This document shows, piece by piece, positions 24,612 through 34,000 of a stretch of DNA of 64,000 bases; the first letter of the stretch is position 1; each line of letters begins with the position of its first letter. The position numbers were made by a program, and so were the translations under genes. Source of the DNA: Pseudaminobacter sp040045035. GTDB taxonomy: Bacteria > Pseudomonadota > Alphaproteobacteria > Rhizobiales > Rhizobiaceae. The notes under the pieces were generated by a model. It searched no databases. It saw only the letters and a program-made list of their open reading frames with translations, and had not been told where the DNA came from. The stretch is taken from assembly GCF_040045035.1 (NCBI RefSeq), contig NZ_JBDZDS010000005.1, positions 124,001 to 188,000 on the forward strand, written 5' to 3'.

Positions 24612-25672
24612 CTGATGCGCGTCCTTGGGTCGAGCATGCGGTAGAGCACGTCGGAAAGAAGGTTGATGGCGATGAAGACCGAACCGATGACGATCGTGCC
24701 GCCCAGCACCGCGTTCATGTCGGCGTTCTGGAGCGAATTGGTGATGTAGAGGCCGAGGCCGGGCCAGGCGAAGACGGATTCGGTCAGCACCGAGCCTTCG
24801 AGGAGGCCGGCATAGGACAGCGCAATGACTGTGACCAGCGGGACGGCGGCGTTGCGCAGCGCGTGGCCCCAGATAATGCGGCGTTCGGACAGGCCCTTGG
24901 CGCGCGCGGCGACTATGTATTCCTGATGCAGTTCGTTCAGCATGAAGGAGCGCGTCATGCGGCTGATATAGGCCAGCGAGAAATAGCCCAGCAGCGAGGC
25001 GGGCAGGATGATGTGGGCAAAGATGTCCCGGAACGCCGACCAATCGCGATTGAGGAGCGCGTCGAGCAGGTAGAAGCCGGTGATCGGGGTGAAGGTGTAT
25101 TCGAACACCACGTCGATGCGGCCGGGGCCGGCGGTCCAGCCGAGCCGGGCGTAGAACACCAGAAGCCCGAGCAGCCCGAGCCAGAAGATCGGCACCGAAT
25201 AGCCGACGAGGCCGATTACGCGCACGATCTGGTCGGCAAGGCTGCCGCGCCTGACGGCGGCGAGCACGCCGAGCGGAATGCCGAAGGCGGCGCCGATGAT
25301 GGTGCCGACAGTGGCGAGTTCCATGGTGGCCGGGAACACGCGGCGGATGTCGGTCATGACCGGATTGGTGGTCAGCACCGAGGTGCCGAAATCGCCCTGC
25401 AGAACGCCTTTCACATAGATGAAGAACTGCTGGTAGTAGGGCAGGTTCAACCCCAGCTCGATGCGCGTGCGCTCGACCACATGGGGGGGCGCCCGGTCGC
25501 CGACGATGGCGAGAACCGGGTCGATGGGCACGACGCGGCCGATGAAGAAGGTGACGGCCAGGAGGCCGAGATAGGTGGTCGCCACAATGACCAGAAAACT
25601 GGCGATCGTGGTGGCGGTGGCATAGGCGCGCCTTTTGGCGCGCCCTGCCGACAATTGGGTTTCCGTGCTCAA
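24608..25672 (-). CDS. Peptide-type ABC transporter permease (DppB-like), TTG start
   Basis: A 354-aa inner-membrane permease: first helix SFLVIVATTYLGLLAVTFFIG, typical periplasmic loop with LGLNLPYYQQFFIYVKGVLQGDFGTS, and EAA loop LHQEYIVAARAKGLSERRIIWGHALRNA. I place the start at TTG 25672 (LSTETQLSAG) because GGAAGGGA lies 8 bp upstream and it is 19 bp after the binding-protein stop codon. The ATG at 25765 would overlap that gene by more than 70 bp. Confidence 0.9.
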   Translation of the reverse strand: MSTETQLSAGRAKRRAYATATTIASFLVIVATTYLGLLAVTFFIGRVVPIDPVLAIVGDRAPPHVVERTRIELGLNLPYYQQFFIYVKGVLQGDFGTSVLTTNPVMTDIRRVFPATMELATVGTIIGAAFGIPLGVLAAVRRGSLADQIVRVIGLVGYSVPIFWLGLLGLLVFYARLGWTAGPGRIDVVFEYTFTPITGFYLLDALLNRDWSAFRDIFAHIILPASLLGYFSLAYISRMTRSFMLNELHQEYIVAARAKGLSERRIIWGHALRNAAVPLVTVIALSYAGLLEGSVLTESVFAWPGLGLYITNSLQNADMNAVLGGTIVIGSVFIAINLLSDVLYRMLDPRTRIR

Positions 25673-25691
25673 CGGAGCGATCCCTTCCGGA

Positions 25692-27338
25692 TCAATCCTT
25701 GGCCACGGGAGCGAGGAAGTTCGAGTCGAAGGTCGGCCCGAGCTTGTAGTTCTTGACGTTGCCACGAACGCCGGCGACCTCGATCTGCTGGAACAGCATC
25801 ACGAAGGGACTGGTGTCGAGCGCTGCCTGCTGCAGCTTCTGGTACATCGCGGCGCGCTTGTCGTTGTCGCGCTCAAGAAGGGCAGCCTTGGTCTCCTCGG
25901 TCAGCTCCGGCACGTCCCAGGCATTGCGCCAGGCGAGCGTCTTGACGGTGCCCTCGTCGGAGTTGTTCGGGTTCGAGGTGAAGGTTTCCGCGTTCGAGTT
26001 CGGATCCCAGTAGTCCATGCCCCACTGGCCGATATACATGTCGTGGTTGCGGGCGCGGTACTTGGTCAGCGTCTGCTTGCCGTCGCCGGGGATGATCTCG
26101 ATCTTTACGCCGGCCTCGGCCGCGGTCTGCTGAAAGGATTCGGCAATCCCGGTGACCGGCTGGCTGTTACGCACGTCGAAGGTCACGGAGAAGCCGTCCT
26201 TCAGGCCGGCCTTTTCCAGGAGTTCCTTGGCCTTGGCGACATCGAGCTTGAACGGATCGGAGTCGAGTGCGCCGAGAACGCCCTTGGGCTGGTAGGTCTG
26301 GCGGATCTCGCCGATGCCCTTGATCAGGGTCGAGCCGATCGCGTCGTAGTCGACGAGATACTTGAAGGCCTCGCGGACTTCCGGCTTGGCGAGGTTCGGG
26401 TTCTTCTGGTTGAGGCTGATGTAGTAGACCGTGCCCTTGGGCGCGGAGGTGGTGGTGAGGTCGGCGTTCTTCATCACCGCTTCGTAGTCACCCGGCTCGA
26501 GGTTGCGGGCGACGTCGATGTCGCCGGCTTCGAGCATCAGGCGCTGGGTGGCGCTTTCCTTGACGTGGCGATAGATGACGCGGGCGAGCACAGGCTTTTC
26601 GCCGTAGTAGTTGTCGTTGCGCTCGAGGACGAGGATTTCGTTGGCGCGCCAGTCGCGGATCTTGAAGGGACCCGAGCCGGCATAGTTGGTCTTCATCCAG
26701 GCGTAGCCGAAATCGTTGTCGTATTTGTAGTCGTCGCTCGGCTTGGTGGTGTCGGCGTGCTCCATCACCAGCTTCTTGTCGAGCACGGCGCCGACGGTGG
26801 CGGTGAGGCAGTTCAGCACGAAGCTGGGCGCATAGGACTTGTCGACGGTGAGCACGAAGGTGTTTTCGTCGACAGCCTTGGCCTTTTCGGTGACGTTGTC
26901 GCCGGTGAGGCCGAACTGGGTGAGGATGAAGGCCGGGCTCTTGTCGAGCTTGACGGCGCGCTCGAACGACCAGGCGACGTCCTCGGCGGTGATCGGGTTG
27001 CCGGAGGCGAACTTGATGCCGGGCTTGAGCTTGAAGGTGTAGGTCAGGCCGTCGTCGGAGACGGTCCAGCTTTCGGCGACGCCACCCTTGACCTTGGTGG
27101 TGTCGTCGGTGTCGAGGCGCACCAGCATGTCATAGGCGTTGCCGAGGAATTCGGCGGGGCTGAGCTCGAAGGACTCGGCCGGGTCGAGCGTGATGGTGTC
27201 GTCGATGGCCCAGGCCTGGACCAGCGTGTCGGCGGGCGTGGTGGCGAAGGCCGGAGCGCCGGCAAAAGCCAGCATGGAGAGCGCGGCGGCGCCCGCCAGC
27301 AGCGGACGGAATCGTGCGTTCATCTTTCCCATCATCAT
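25692..27338 (-). CDS. Peptide-type ABC transporter substrate-binding protein (family 5)
   Basis: A 548-aa periplasmic protein with a Sec signal peptide ending GAPAFA. The SBP_bac_5 fold is clear: ITLDPAESFELSPAEFLGNAYDML, PGIKFASGNPITAEDVAWSFERA and the C-terminal domain with RDHDMYIGQWGMDYWDP-type residues. Such proteins bind di- and oligopeptides, nickel or glutathione. The following dipeptidase gene upstream in the unit suggests peptides. Three Met codons in a row begin at 27338, preceded by AAAGGGGA. A long upstream reading into the dipeptidase is out of the question. Confidence 0.92.
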   Translation of the reverse strand: MMMGKMNARFRPLLAGAAALSMLAFAGAPAFATTPADTLVQAWAIDDTITLDPAESFELSPAEFLGNAYDMLVRLDTDDTTKVKGGVAESWTVSDDGLTYTFKLKPGIKFASGNPITAEDVAWSFERAVKLDKSPAFILTQFGLTGDNVTEKAKAVDENTFVLTVDKSYAPSFVLNCLTATVGAVLDKKLVMEHADTTKPSDDYKYDNDFGYAWMKTNYAGSGPFKIRDWRANEILVLERNDNYYGEKPVLARVIYRHVKESATQRLMLEAGDIDVARNLEPGDYEAVMKNADLTTTSAPKGTVYYISLNQKNPNLAKPEVREAFKYLVDYDAIGSTLIKGIGEIRQTYQPKGVLGALDSDPFKLDVAKAKELLEKAGLKDGFSVTFDVRNSQPVTGIAESFQQTAAEAGVKIEIIPGDGKQTLTKYRARNHDMYIGQWGMDYWDPNSNAETFTSNPNNSDEGTVKTLAWRNAWDVPELTEETKAALLERDNDKRAAMYQKLQQAALDTSPFVMLFQQIEVAGVRGNVKNYKLGPTFDSNFLAPVAKD

Positions 27339-27373
27339 GTCGAATTGTCCCCTTTTTTGACGATGTGTTGTTG

Positions 27374-28435
27374 TTAGTCGCTGTCGGTTTCGTGCCATGC
27401 CGAGCGCAGGACACGGAACCAGTTCTCGCGACATAGTTTCGCCAGTTCGGCGCCACCATAGCCGGCCTCCTGCAGCGCGACAATGAGGTTCTGGAGCCCG
27501 GCGGCGGTGCCGATGTCCTGCGGAACCAGCGCCCCGTCGAAGTCGGAGCCGATGGCCACACCGTCGATGCCGAGCTTGTCGACGAGGTAGTCGATGTGGC
27601 GCACCATGTCGGAAAGCGGCGTGTTGGCATTCTCGCGACCGTCGGCGCGCAGCATCGTGACGGCGAAGTTGAGACCGACCAGGCCCTTGCTCTCGCGGAT
27701 CGCGTCGAGCTGCTTGTCGGTGAGGTTGCGGGCCACCGGCACGAGCGCGTGCGGGTTGGAGTGGCTGGCGACCAACGGCTGGTCGGAAAGTTCGGCGACG
27801 TCCCAAAAACCCTTTTCGGTGATGTGGGACAGGTCGATGAGGATGCCGAGGCGGTTGCACTCCTTGACCAGCTCGCGGCCGATGTCGGTGAGGCCGGGGC
27901 CGGTGTCGGGGCTCATCGGATAGGCGAAGGGAACGCCGTGGCCGAAAATGTTGTTGCGGCTCCAGACGGGGCCGAGCGAGCGCAGGCCGGCGGCATAGAA
28001 CACTTCGAGCGCCGCAAGGTCGGCGTCGATCGCCTCGCAACCTTCCATGTGCAGCACGGCGGCGAATTTCTCGTCGGCCATGGCGTTGTCGATGTCGGCC
28101 ATGGTGCGGCACAGCCGCCAGCTTCCGGCGCGCTCCAGTCGAAGGGCGATCGAGGCCATCTCCATCGCAATGTCTAGCGAGGGTGCGCGCTCCAGCGGCT
28201 CCGAAAGCGGGGTGGCATAGCTGCCGTCGGCGGCAGGCGCCTTCAGGACAAGGTCGCCGGAGGGGATGTAGATGGCGCAGAGGCCGCCCGCCAGGCCGCC
28301 GGCCTTGGCGCGGGGCAGGTCGATGTGACCCTTGTGCGTGCCCTCGGTGAATTCAGTGACGGCGTCGCCGCCTTTCTTCTCGTTCTGCCACAGACGCAGC
28401 AGGACATCGTTATGGCCGTCGAATACAGCTTGCAT
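27374..28435 (-). CDS. Membrane-dipeptidase-type zinc peptidase (family M19)
   Basis: A 353-aa dipeptidase of the renal dipeptidase family, hydrolysing dipeptides (some members prefer D-amino acids at the C-terminal position). Metal ligands are visible in DGHNDVLL (His-x-Asp near the N terminus), LHMEGCEAID (bridging Glu), and the His residues of DLSHITEKGFW and VASHSNPHAL, with IGSDFDGA near the end. It is 35 bp upstream of the peptide-binding-protein gene on the same strand, so uptake and cleavage of the same peptides is a reasonable inference. ATG 28435 is preferred to 28495 because family alignments begin there. Confidence 0.9.
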   Translation of the reverse strand: MQAVFDGHNDVLLRLWQNEKKGGDAVTEFTEGTHKGHIDLPRAKAGGLAGGLCAIYIPSGDLVLKAPAADGSYATPLSEPLERAPSLDIAMEMASIALRLERAGSWRLCRTMADIDNAMADEKFAAVLHMEGCEAIDADLAALEVFYAAGLRSLGPVWSRNNIFGHGVPFAYPMSPDTGPGLTDIGRELVKECNRLGILIDLSHITEKGFWDVAELSDQPLVASHSNPHALVPVARNLTDKQLDAIRESKGLVGLNFAVTMLRADGRENANTPLSDMVRHIDYLVDKLGIDGVAIGSDFDGALVPQDIGTAAGLQNLIVALQEAGYGGAELAKLCRENWFRVLRSAWHETDSD

Positions 28436-28751
28436 CAAAAACCCCGGTTTGGAGACCGCCGGCCGCTCATTTCGTCGCTTGTCCGATGCAGGCATGCTGC
28501 GTCGGGTGCTCGCGGCGAACGGGCAGACGGTCCCTTCGGGCGCCGATGAATGCAGATGGCTCGCCCAAGATCAAGAGGCATCGAGCCGGCCGCTAGAGCG
28601 GAGGCCATCCTGGCGGATGTCCTTATCCCGCTCTATCTTCTTGTTTTAGCCTCATTTGTGCGACGCCAAGCGATTCCGCCTGGCGGCAAAATGCTCCAAC
28701 GGCTGGCTCGACCGAAAACACCCGCTTGGACCGGATGCCGCAAGGGCAGGT
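28436..28751. other. 316-bp intergenic stretch with a short dispersed repeat
   Basis: No gene is supported. It must hold the promoter of the dipeptidase-ABC operon at its left end. It contains one copy (28596-28626) of a 31-bp repeat, followed by CTCTATCTTCTTGTTTT, a string that resembles repeats common in Mesorhizobium intergenic DNA. Confidence 0.5.
28596..28626 (+). repeat. 31-bp direct repeat, left copy
   Basis: Begins GAGCGGAGGCCATCCTGG and ends GCGGATGTCCTTAT. It matches 30587-30617 at 26 of 31 positions in the same orientation. Confidence 0.6.
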
Positions 28752-29561
28752 TCAGGCGGCGCTTGCGTCCCAGACGACGGGGAACCAGTCCTCGCGCAGC
28801 TTCTGGCCCTGCTGCATGTTGTGGCCGTGATAGGGCGGCGAGGTGCGGCCCGGACGCTCGACGTAACGGGCGTCGTCGCCGACCCAGCGCAGCGAAAGCA
28901 CGCGGCGGCGGCTGGGTGCCAGATTGCCGCGCGCGCCGTGGACGGTACGGAAATCGAAGAGCACCGCGTCGCCGGGCTCCATCTCCCATTCCAGCACCTT
29001 CATTTCCGGGTCTGCGTCCGGGTCCGGCACCGGCAGGTAGTCACCTTCGCCGGCGTAGAAATTGCCGTCGTCCATCCAGCGTACGGGCAGAACCAGCTTG
29101 TTCCATTTGTGCGAGCCGGCGACGAGGCGCAGCGTGGCCTCCTTCACCGGGTCGATGGGGATCCAGAAGCTGACGGTCTGCTGGCCGTCGACGAAGTAAT
29201 AGGGGATGTCCTGGTGCCAGGGTGTTGCCTTCTGGGTGCCGGGCTCCTTGACCAGAACGTGGTCGTGGAAGAACTGCGCGGTCTGCGACTGCATCACTCC
29301 GGCTGCGATCGAAGCGGCGGGCGATTCGCGCACGACCTTGCCGAATTCGGGGATGCGCTCCCAGTTGCAGTAGTCGTCGAAGAAGCTGCCGACACCGCCC
29401 GCAATGTCGACGGCCGTGGCGCTTTTTTCGCGCAGGTTGCGCTCGATGCCGGCGGCGATGGTGTCGACCCAGCCCTTGAAGGCGCCGCGGATGCAGACGG
29501 CGCCGTCGCGCTGGTAGTCGGCGATAATCTCGGGGCTGAGGGAGTAGGGGGCAGGCTTCAT
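28752..29561 (-). CDS. Phytanoyl-CoA dioxygenase (PhyH) family Fe(II)/2-oxoglutarate oxygenase
   Basis: A 269-aa non-haem iron oxygenase. Expected iron ligands are His116 and Asp118 in TPWHQDIPYY and His208 in FRTVHGARGN; RRRVLSLRWVGDD near the C terminus fits the 2-oxoglutarate-binding Arg. Family members hydroxylate very diverse small molecules, so the substrate is unknown. ATG 29561 follows GGAGAAAG. It diverges from a LysR gene over a 94-bp AT-rich gap, a classic regulator-target layout. Confidence 0.88.
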   Translation of the reverse strand: MKPAPYSLSPEIIADYQRDGAVCIRGAFKGWVDTIAAGIERNLREKSATAVDIAGGVGSFFDDYCNWERIPEFGKVVRESPAASIAAGVMQSQTAQFFHDHVLVKEPGTQKATPWHQDIPYYFVDGQQTVSFWIPIDPVKEATLRLVAGSHKWNKLVLPVRWMDDGNFYAGEGDYLPVPDPDADPEMKVLEWEMEPGDAVLFDFRTVHGARGNLAPSRRRVLSLRWVGDDARYVERPGRTSPPYHGHNMQQGQKLREDWFPVVWDASAA

Positions 29562-29608
29562 GGCTTTCTCCGCGTTGGGACAGGCCCAGTCTATCGCGCG
29601 CTTTCCTG

Positions 29609-29641
29609 TTTGGATAAAATAATATGTCTTCATTTACCAAA
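29609..29641. promoter_or_regulatory. Candidate LysR operator between phyH and lysR genes
   Basis: TTTGG (29609-29613) and CCAAA (29637-29641) form the ends of a dyad enclosing a very AT-rich core (ATAAAATAATATGT) in a GC-rich genome. The position between divergent genes suits a LysR-type box overlapping both promoters. Confidence 0.5.
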
Positions 29642-29655
29642 TATAGGGATTTTTT

Positions 29656-30579
29656 ATGAGTCATTCGCTGAGCCAGCTTCGCTATGCGGTGGCGGCGGCA
29701 CGCCACGAAAGCATCAGCGCGGCCGCACGCGAGCTCAACGTCTCGCAGCCGTCGATCTCGGTGGCTATCAGCCAGATCGAGGAACGGACCGGGCAGAAGC
29801 TGTTCGTGCGTCAGCGCGGCGTGGGCATCGCGCTGACTCCGTTCGGCCAGGCCTTCATGGCCAAGGCGAAGATCGTGCTGGACGACGTGGACGACCTCGA
29901 CGCGCTGGCGCGCGGCAGGGCGGCGGTGGGCGGCGAGCTGGTGCTGGGCTGCTTCCAGGACCTTGCGCCGCATTTCGCCCCCGCGCTGATCCGGCGTATG
30001 GCGGAACTGCATCCGACGGTGCGCATCACGGTCAGCGAGGAACGCTTCGAGACGCTGGAGAAGCGGCTTGGCGATGCCGCGGTGGACATCGCGCTGACCT
30101 ACGATCTCGGCCTGCCGCCGAATGCAGCCCGCGTCCTGCTGAGCGAACTGCCGCCGCATGCGCTGCTGGCCGCCAGCCATAAGCTGGCAAAGCAGGACAC
30201 CGTCAGCCTCGCCGACCTTGCCCGCGAGCCGCTGATCGTGACGGACCAGCCCTATAGCTGGCAGCACGTGCTGGAGCTGTTCCGTACCTATGGGCACTCG
30301 CCGGCGGTGGCCGCCAAGACCCGCTCCTTCGAGCTGCAGCGCAGCCTGGTGGCCAATGGTTTCGGCGTGGCCATTTCCTACACGCGGCCTGCCGGCGACC
30401 GCAGCTATGACGGGCAGGGGCTGGCCTGCAAGCCGCTGAGCGAGGCGGTGCCGCTGCAGCGCATCATCCTGGCCTACGACTCGCGCCAGCGACTTTCAAA
30501 GGCGGCGGGCGCCTTCATCGATGTGGCGAGGGAGTGGTTTTCGCGGCGTGAAGCGTTTTCGCCTGCGCAGGAGGGCTGA
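29656..30579 (+). CDS. LysR-family transcriptional regulator
   Basis: A 307-aa regulator with an N-terminal winged helix-turn-helix (LRYAVAAARHESISAAARELNVSQPSISVAISQIEERTG) and a C-terminal ligand-binding domain (about 90-295). AGGGA precedes ATG 29656. It probably controls the divergent PhyH gene and itself, and its inducer is unknown. No catabolic partner other than PhyH is adjacent. Confidence 0.92.
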   Translation: MSHSLSQLRYAVAAARHESISAAARELNVSQPSISVAISQIEERTGQKLFVRQRGVGIALTPFGQAFMAKAKIVLDDVDDLDALARGRAAVGGELVLGCFQDLAPHFAPALIRRMAELHPTVRITVSEERFETLEKRLGDAAVDIALTYDLGLPPNAARVLLSELPPHALLAASHKLAKQDTVSLADLAREPLIVTDQPYSWQHVLELFRTYGHSPAVAAKTRSFELQRSLVANGFGVAISYTRPAGDRSYDGQGLACKPLSEAVPLQRIILAYDSRQRLSKAAGAFIDVAREWFSRREAFSPAQEG

Positions 30580-30586
30580 CGGGCTG

Positions 30587-30617
30587 GAGCGGCGGTCACC
30601 CTGACGGATGCCCTTAT
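30587..30617 (+). repeat. 31-bp direct repeat, right copy
   Basis: Begins GAGCGGCGGTCACCCTG and ends ACGGATGCCCTTAT. It is the partner of 28596-28626; the pair brackets the phyH-lysR genes. Confidence 0.6.
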
Positions 30618-30618
30618 G

Positions 30619-30876
30619 CTAGCCGTCTTCGTCCTCTTCGTCTTCGCGTTTGAGCGGCGCCCAGGAATGCGGCTCGATCTTCTTCTGGGTGGTCGAATCA
30701 ATGAAGGCCCACCAGCCGACATCGGTCGCGTCGGCGTCGCCGCCGAGCGCTTTCAGCATCTCAGCCGAACGGTACTGGGCGATGGATTCGTTCATCTGCC
30801 CGTCGGCATCGGTCCAGAAGACGCGGACCTTGCTGCCGTTTCTCGGCGCTGTGGCGATCGGGCTGGGGTGCGGCAT
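30619..30876 (-). CDS. Conserved hypothetical protein, acidic C terminus
   Basis: An 85-aa cytosolic protein with the segment KVRVFWTDADGQMNESIAQYRSAEML, a WWAFIDSTTQKKIEPHSWAPL core and a strongly acidic tail (KREDEEDEDG). I do not recognise a named family. ATG 30876 (MPHPSPIATAP) has GGGAGGAC upstream, which supports translation and rejects the longer reading from 30930. Single gene, convergent with lysR. Confidence 0.65.
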   Translation of the reverse strand: MPHPSPIATAPRNGSKVRVFWTDADGQMNESIAQYRSAEMLKALGGDADATDVGWWAFIDSTTQKKIEPHSWAPLKREDEEDEDG

Positions 30877-31049
30877 GGCTGGTCCTCCCTGTCGTCCCCA
30901 TGAAAATATAGCCGACTTCGCCGAGGGCAATGCGATCCAGTGCCATGGCGCAAGGAGTTAAGGTTAGCCAATCATTAAGGCTTGTGCGGCAAAATTCCCG
31001 CAACGACCCGGGCGGACGGCCGGCTGCAGCCCGGCGGGGTGGGGGAAAC

Positions 31050-34000
31050 ATGATGGATATGGCAGGCGTCGAAGGATCGCCCGCGCTTGGAGGAGCGCAG
31101 TCGGATCTGGCACGTGTGCTCGATGCCATGAAGATGGGCGTCGTGCTGCTGGATGCCGATCTGAAGGCCGAGATCGTCAACAGTGAGTTCTATCGAATCT
31201 GGAACGTGTCGCCGCAGGACGTCGGCGTCGGTTCACCATTCCAGGCGCTGCTGGAGATCAGCCGCTACGACGGTGTCTACGGGGTCGCCGATGACAACTG
31301 GGAAGCCTATGCCGCCCAGCGGCTGGCCGAGATCCGCGCAGGCGACGTCGCGTCGCGCGAATTCAAGCGCGCCGACGGCCGCACGCTGATCTATGCGGTG
31401 ACGGCATTGTCCGGCGGCAGACGCCTCGTCAGCTATTATGACGTCAGCGAGATGAAGGATCGCGAGACGCGGCTGGCGGAGGCGCTGAACAAGGCGCAAC
31501 TGGCCGAAGTGGTCATCAATGGCATCAAGGACCCGATCTTCGTCAAGGATGCTGACCTGCGCTTCGTTTTCGTCAACGAAGCCTTCTCGTCGCTGTTTCG
31601 CTGCCGGCCGCAGGAGATGCTGGGCCGGACCTATCGTGAATTCGTCGATGTGGCCGACGCAAAGCGCTTCGAGGGCACCGAGCGGCAGGTGTTGGCGACC
31701 GGAGAGCTTTTCGAGGTCGAGCAGAACTTCACCCAGAAGGGCCAGACTCGGACGCGCATCGTGCGCAAGACGCGCGTAAGCCCGGATGGCAAGCAGAATT
31801 ATGTAGCCGGCTTCCTGTTCGACGTCACCGACATCAAGACGCGGGAGAACGAGGCGGAGGAAGCGCGGCAGCGGCTGGCCAATGTGCTGGAATCGCTGCC
31901 GGCCGGCGTCATCATCTACGATCGCGACGACCGTTTCGTGCTGGCCAATCGCAAGCTCAAGGACAGCCTGCCGGCGATGCTCGACGCCTGGGTTCCCGGC
32001 CAATCGCTGCGCTACGCCATAGAGCTCGCGCACCAGGTGGGTTACTTCCGGGAATCCGGCGATACGGCACTGGACGCGCTCTACGACACCGATGCCGAAG
32101 CCTGGATATCGGGCTACATGGAGCGCTACTACGCCAGACATCTCGTTTCGGAGCGCCTCAATCCGGACGAGCGCTGGGTGAAGGCCTTCGACACGCGCGC
32201 CGACGACGGCACCTATATAGGCGTGCGCGTCGACATCACCGAGCTGAAGACGCGCGAAAACGCGCTGCGCGACAGCATGAGTCAGATCGAGCTCTACCGC
32301 CACGTGCTCGACGAACTGCCGGTATCGGCCTACGTGAAGAATGCCGATCTCACCTTCGAATTCGTCAACAAGATGTGGTGCAGCTTCGGCGGCATCTCGA
32401 AGGAAGATGCCGTCGGCCGCAGCGATCGCGACTTCTTCGGCGACGAGGGCGTGGGCTTCGCCCGGCGCGACCTGGAAGTCCTGCGCACCGGAGAGCTCAG
32501 CGAGATGGAGGAGACGCTGACCCATGCCGACGGCAGCATGCGCCATCTCATCGCCAAGAAGAGCCGGCTCGTTTCCCGCGACGGCTCGGTGCACCTGATC
32601 GGCTCGAGCACTGACATTTCCGAGCTGAAGCAGCGCGAGAATGAGCTGCAGGAGGCGCAGACTCGCGCGGTGCTCGCTGACCGCGCCAAGTCGGAATTCC
32701 TGGCCAATATGAGCCACGAGATCCGTACGCCGATGAACGGCGTGCTCGGCATGGCTGAGCTATTGGCCAAGTCCGACCTGGACCCGAAACAGAAGACCTT
32801 CACCGACATCATCGTGAAGTCGGGCAACGCGCTGCTGACGATCATCAACGACATCCTCGACTTCTCCAAGATCGACGCCGGCCAACTGGTGCTCGACCCG
32901 GCGCCGTTCAACCTGGCCGAGGCGATCGAGGATGTTGCCACGCTGGTGTCGACACGCGCGAAGGAGAAGGACCTGGAGCTGATCGTCCATGTCGCGCCCA
33001 ATCTGCGTGACCTTTTCGTGGGCGACGTCGGCCGCATCCGCCAGATCATCACCAATCTGGTCGGCAACGCGGTGAAGTTCACCGATGCCGGCCATGTGCT
33101 GATCGACGTGACGGGGGAGACGGTCGACGGCGTCGCCCAGCTGCGCATCGCCGTCAGCGACACTGGTATCGGCATTCCCGCCGAGAAGCTGAAGCTCGTC
33201 TTCGAGAAGTTCAGCCAGGTCGATTCTTCTTCAACCCGGCGGCACGAGGGCACCGGGCTTGGCCTTGCCATCACGTCCCGCCTGGTGGCGCTGATGGGCG
33301 GCCAGATCGGCGTGGAGAGCACCGAGGGCAAGGGATCGACCTTCTGGTTCACGCTTGCCCTGCCCAATGCCGGCCGGCCGGAAGGGCGCAAGACCACGCC
33401 AATCGACGTCACCGGCGCGCGCGTCCTCATCGTCGACGACAATTCGGTCAATCGCGCCATCCTGATGGAGCAGATGACGTCCTGGACCTTCGATGCCTGC
33501 GCGGCCGAAAGCGGTGCGGAAGGGTTGAAGGTGCTGCAGGCGGCCGCCGACCTGGGCATTCCGGTCGATTGCGTCGTGCTCGACTATCAGATGCCCGGCA
33601 TGACGGGCGCCGACATGGCGCGCATCATGCGTGCCATACCGAACCTTGCCGAGACGCCTATCGTCATGCTGACCTCGGTAGACCAGTCGCTGGTCAACGC
33701 CAGTTTCCGCGACCTGGCAATCGACGCGCAGCTGATCAAGCCGGCGCGTTCCTCGACACTCCTGGAGGCGCTGGTGACGACCATCCAGCGCCGTCGCGCC
33801 ATCCGCTTTGCCGGCGAAATACCGCCGCCCCGGCCGGCTGCGCCGATAGCGGCCGGAGAACCGCTGCAGCCGGCGGCCGCCGTGCGCCAGCGCAGCCGCG
33901 AGGCGAGGACCGCCGACCATCGCGTCGACATCCTCGTGGCCGAGGACAACGAGGTCAACCAGCTCGTCTTCACCCAGATCCTGGACGAGACGAACCTCAC

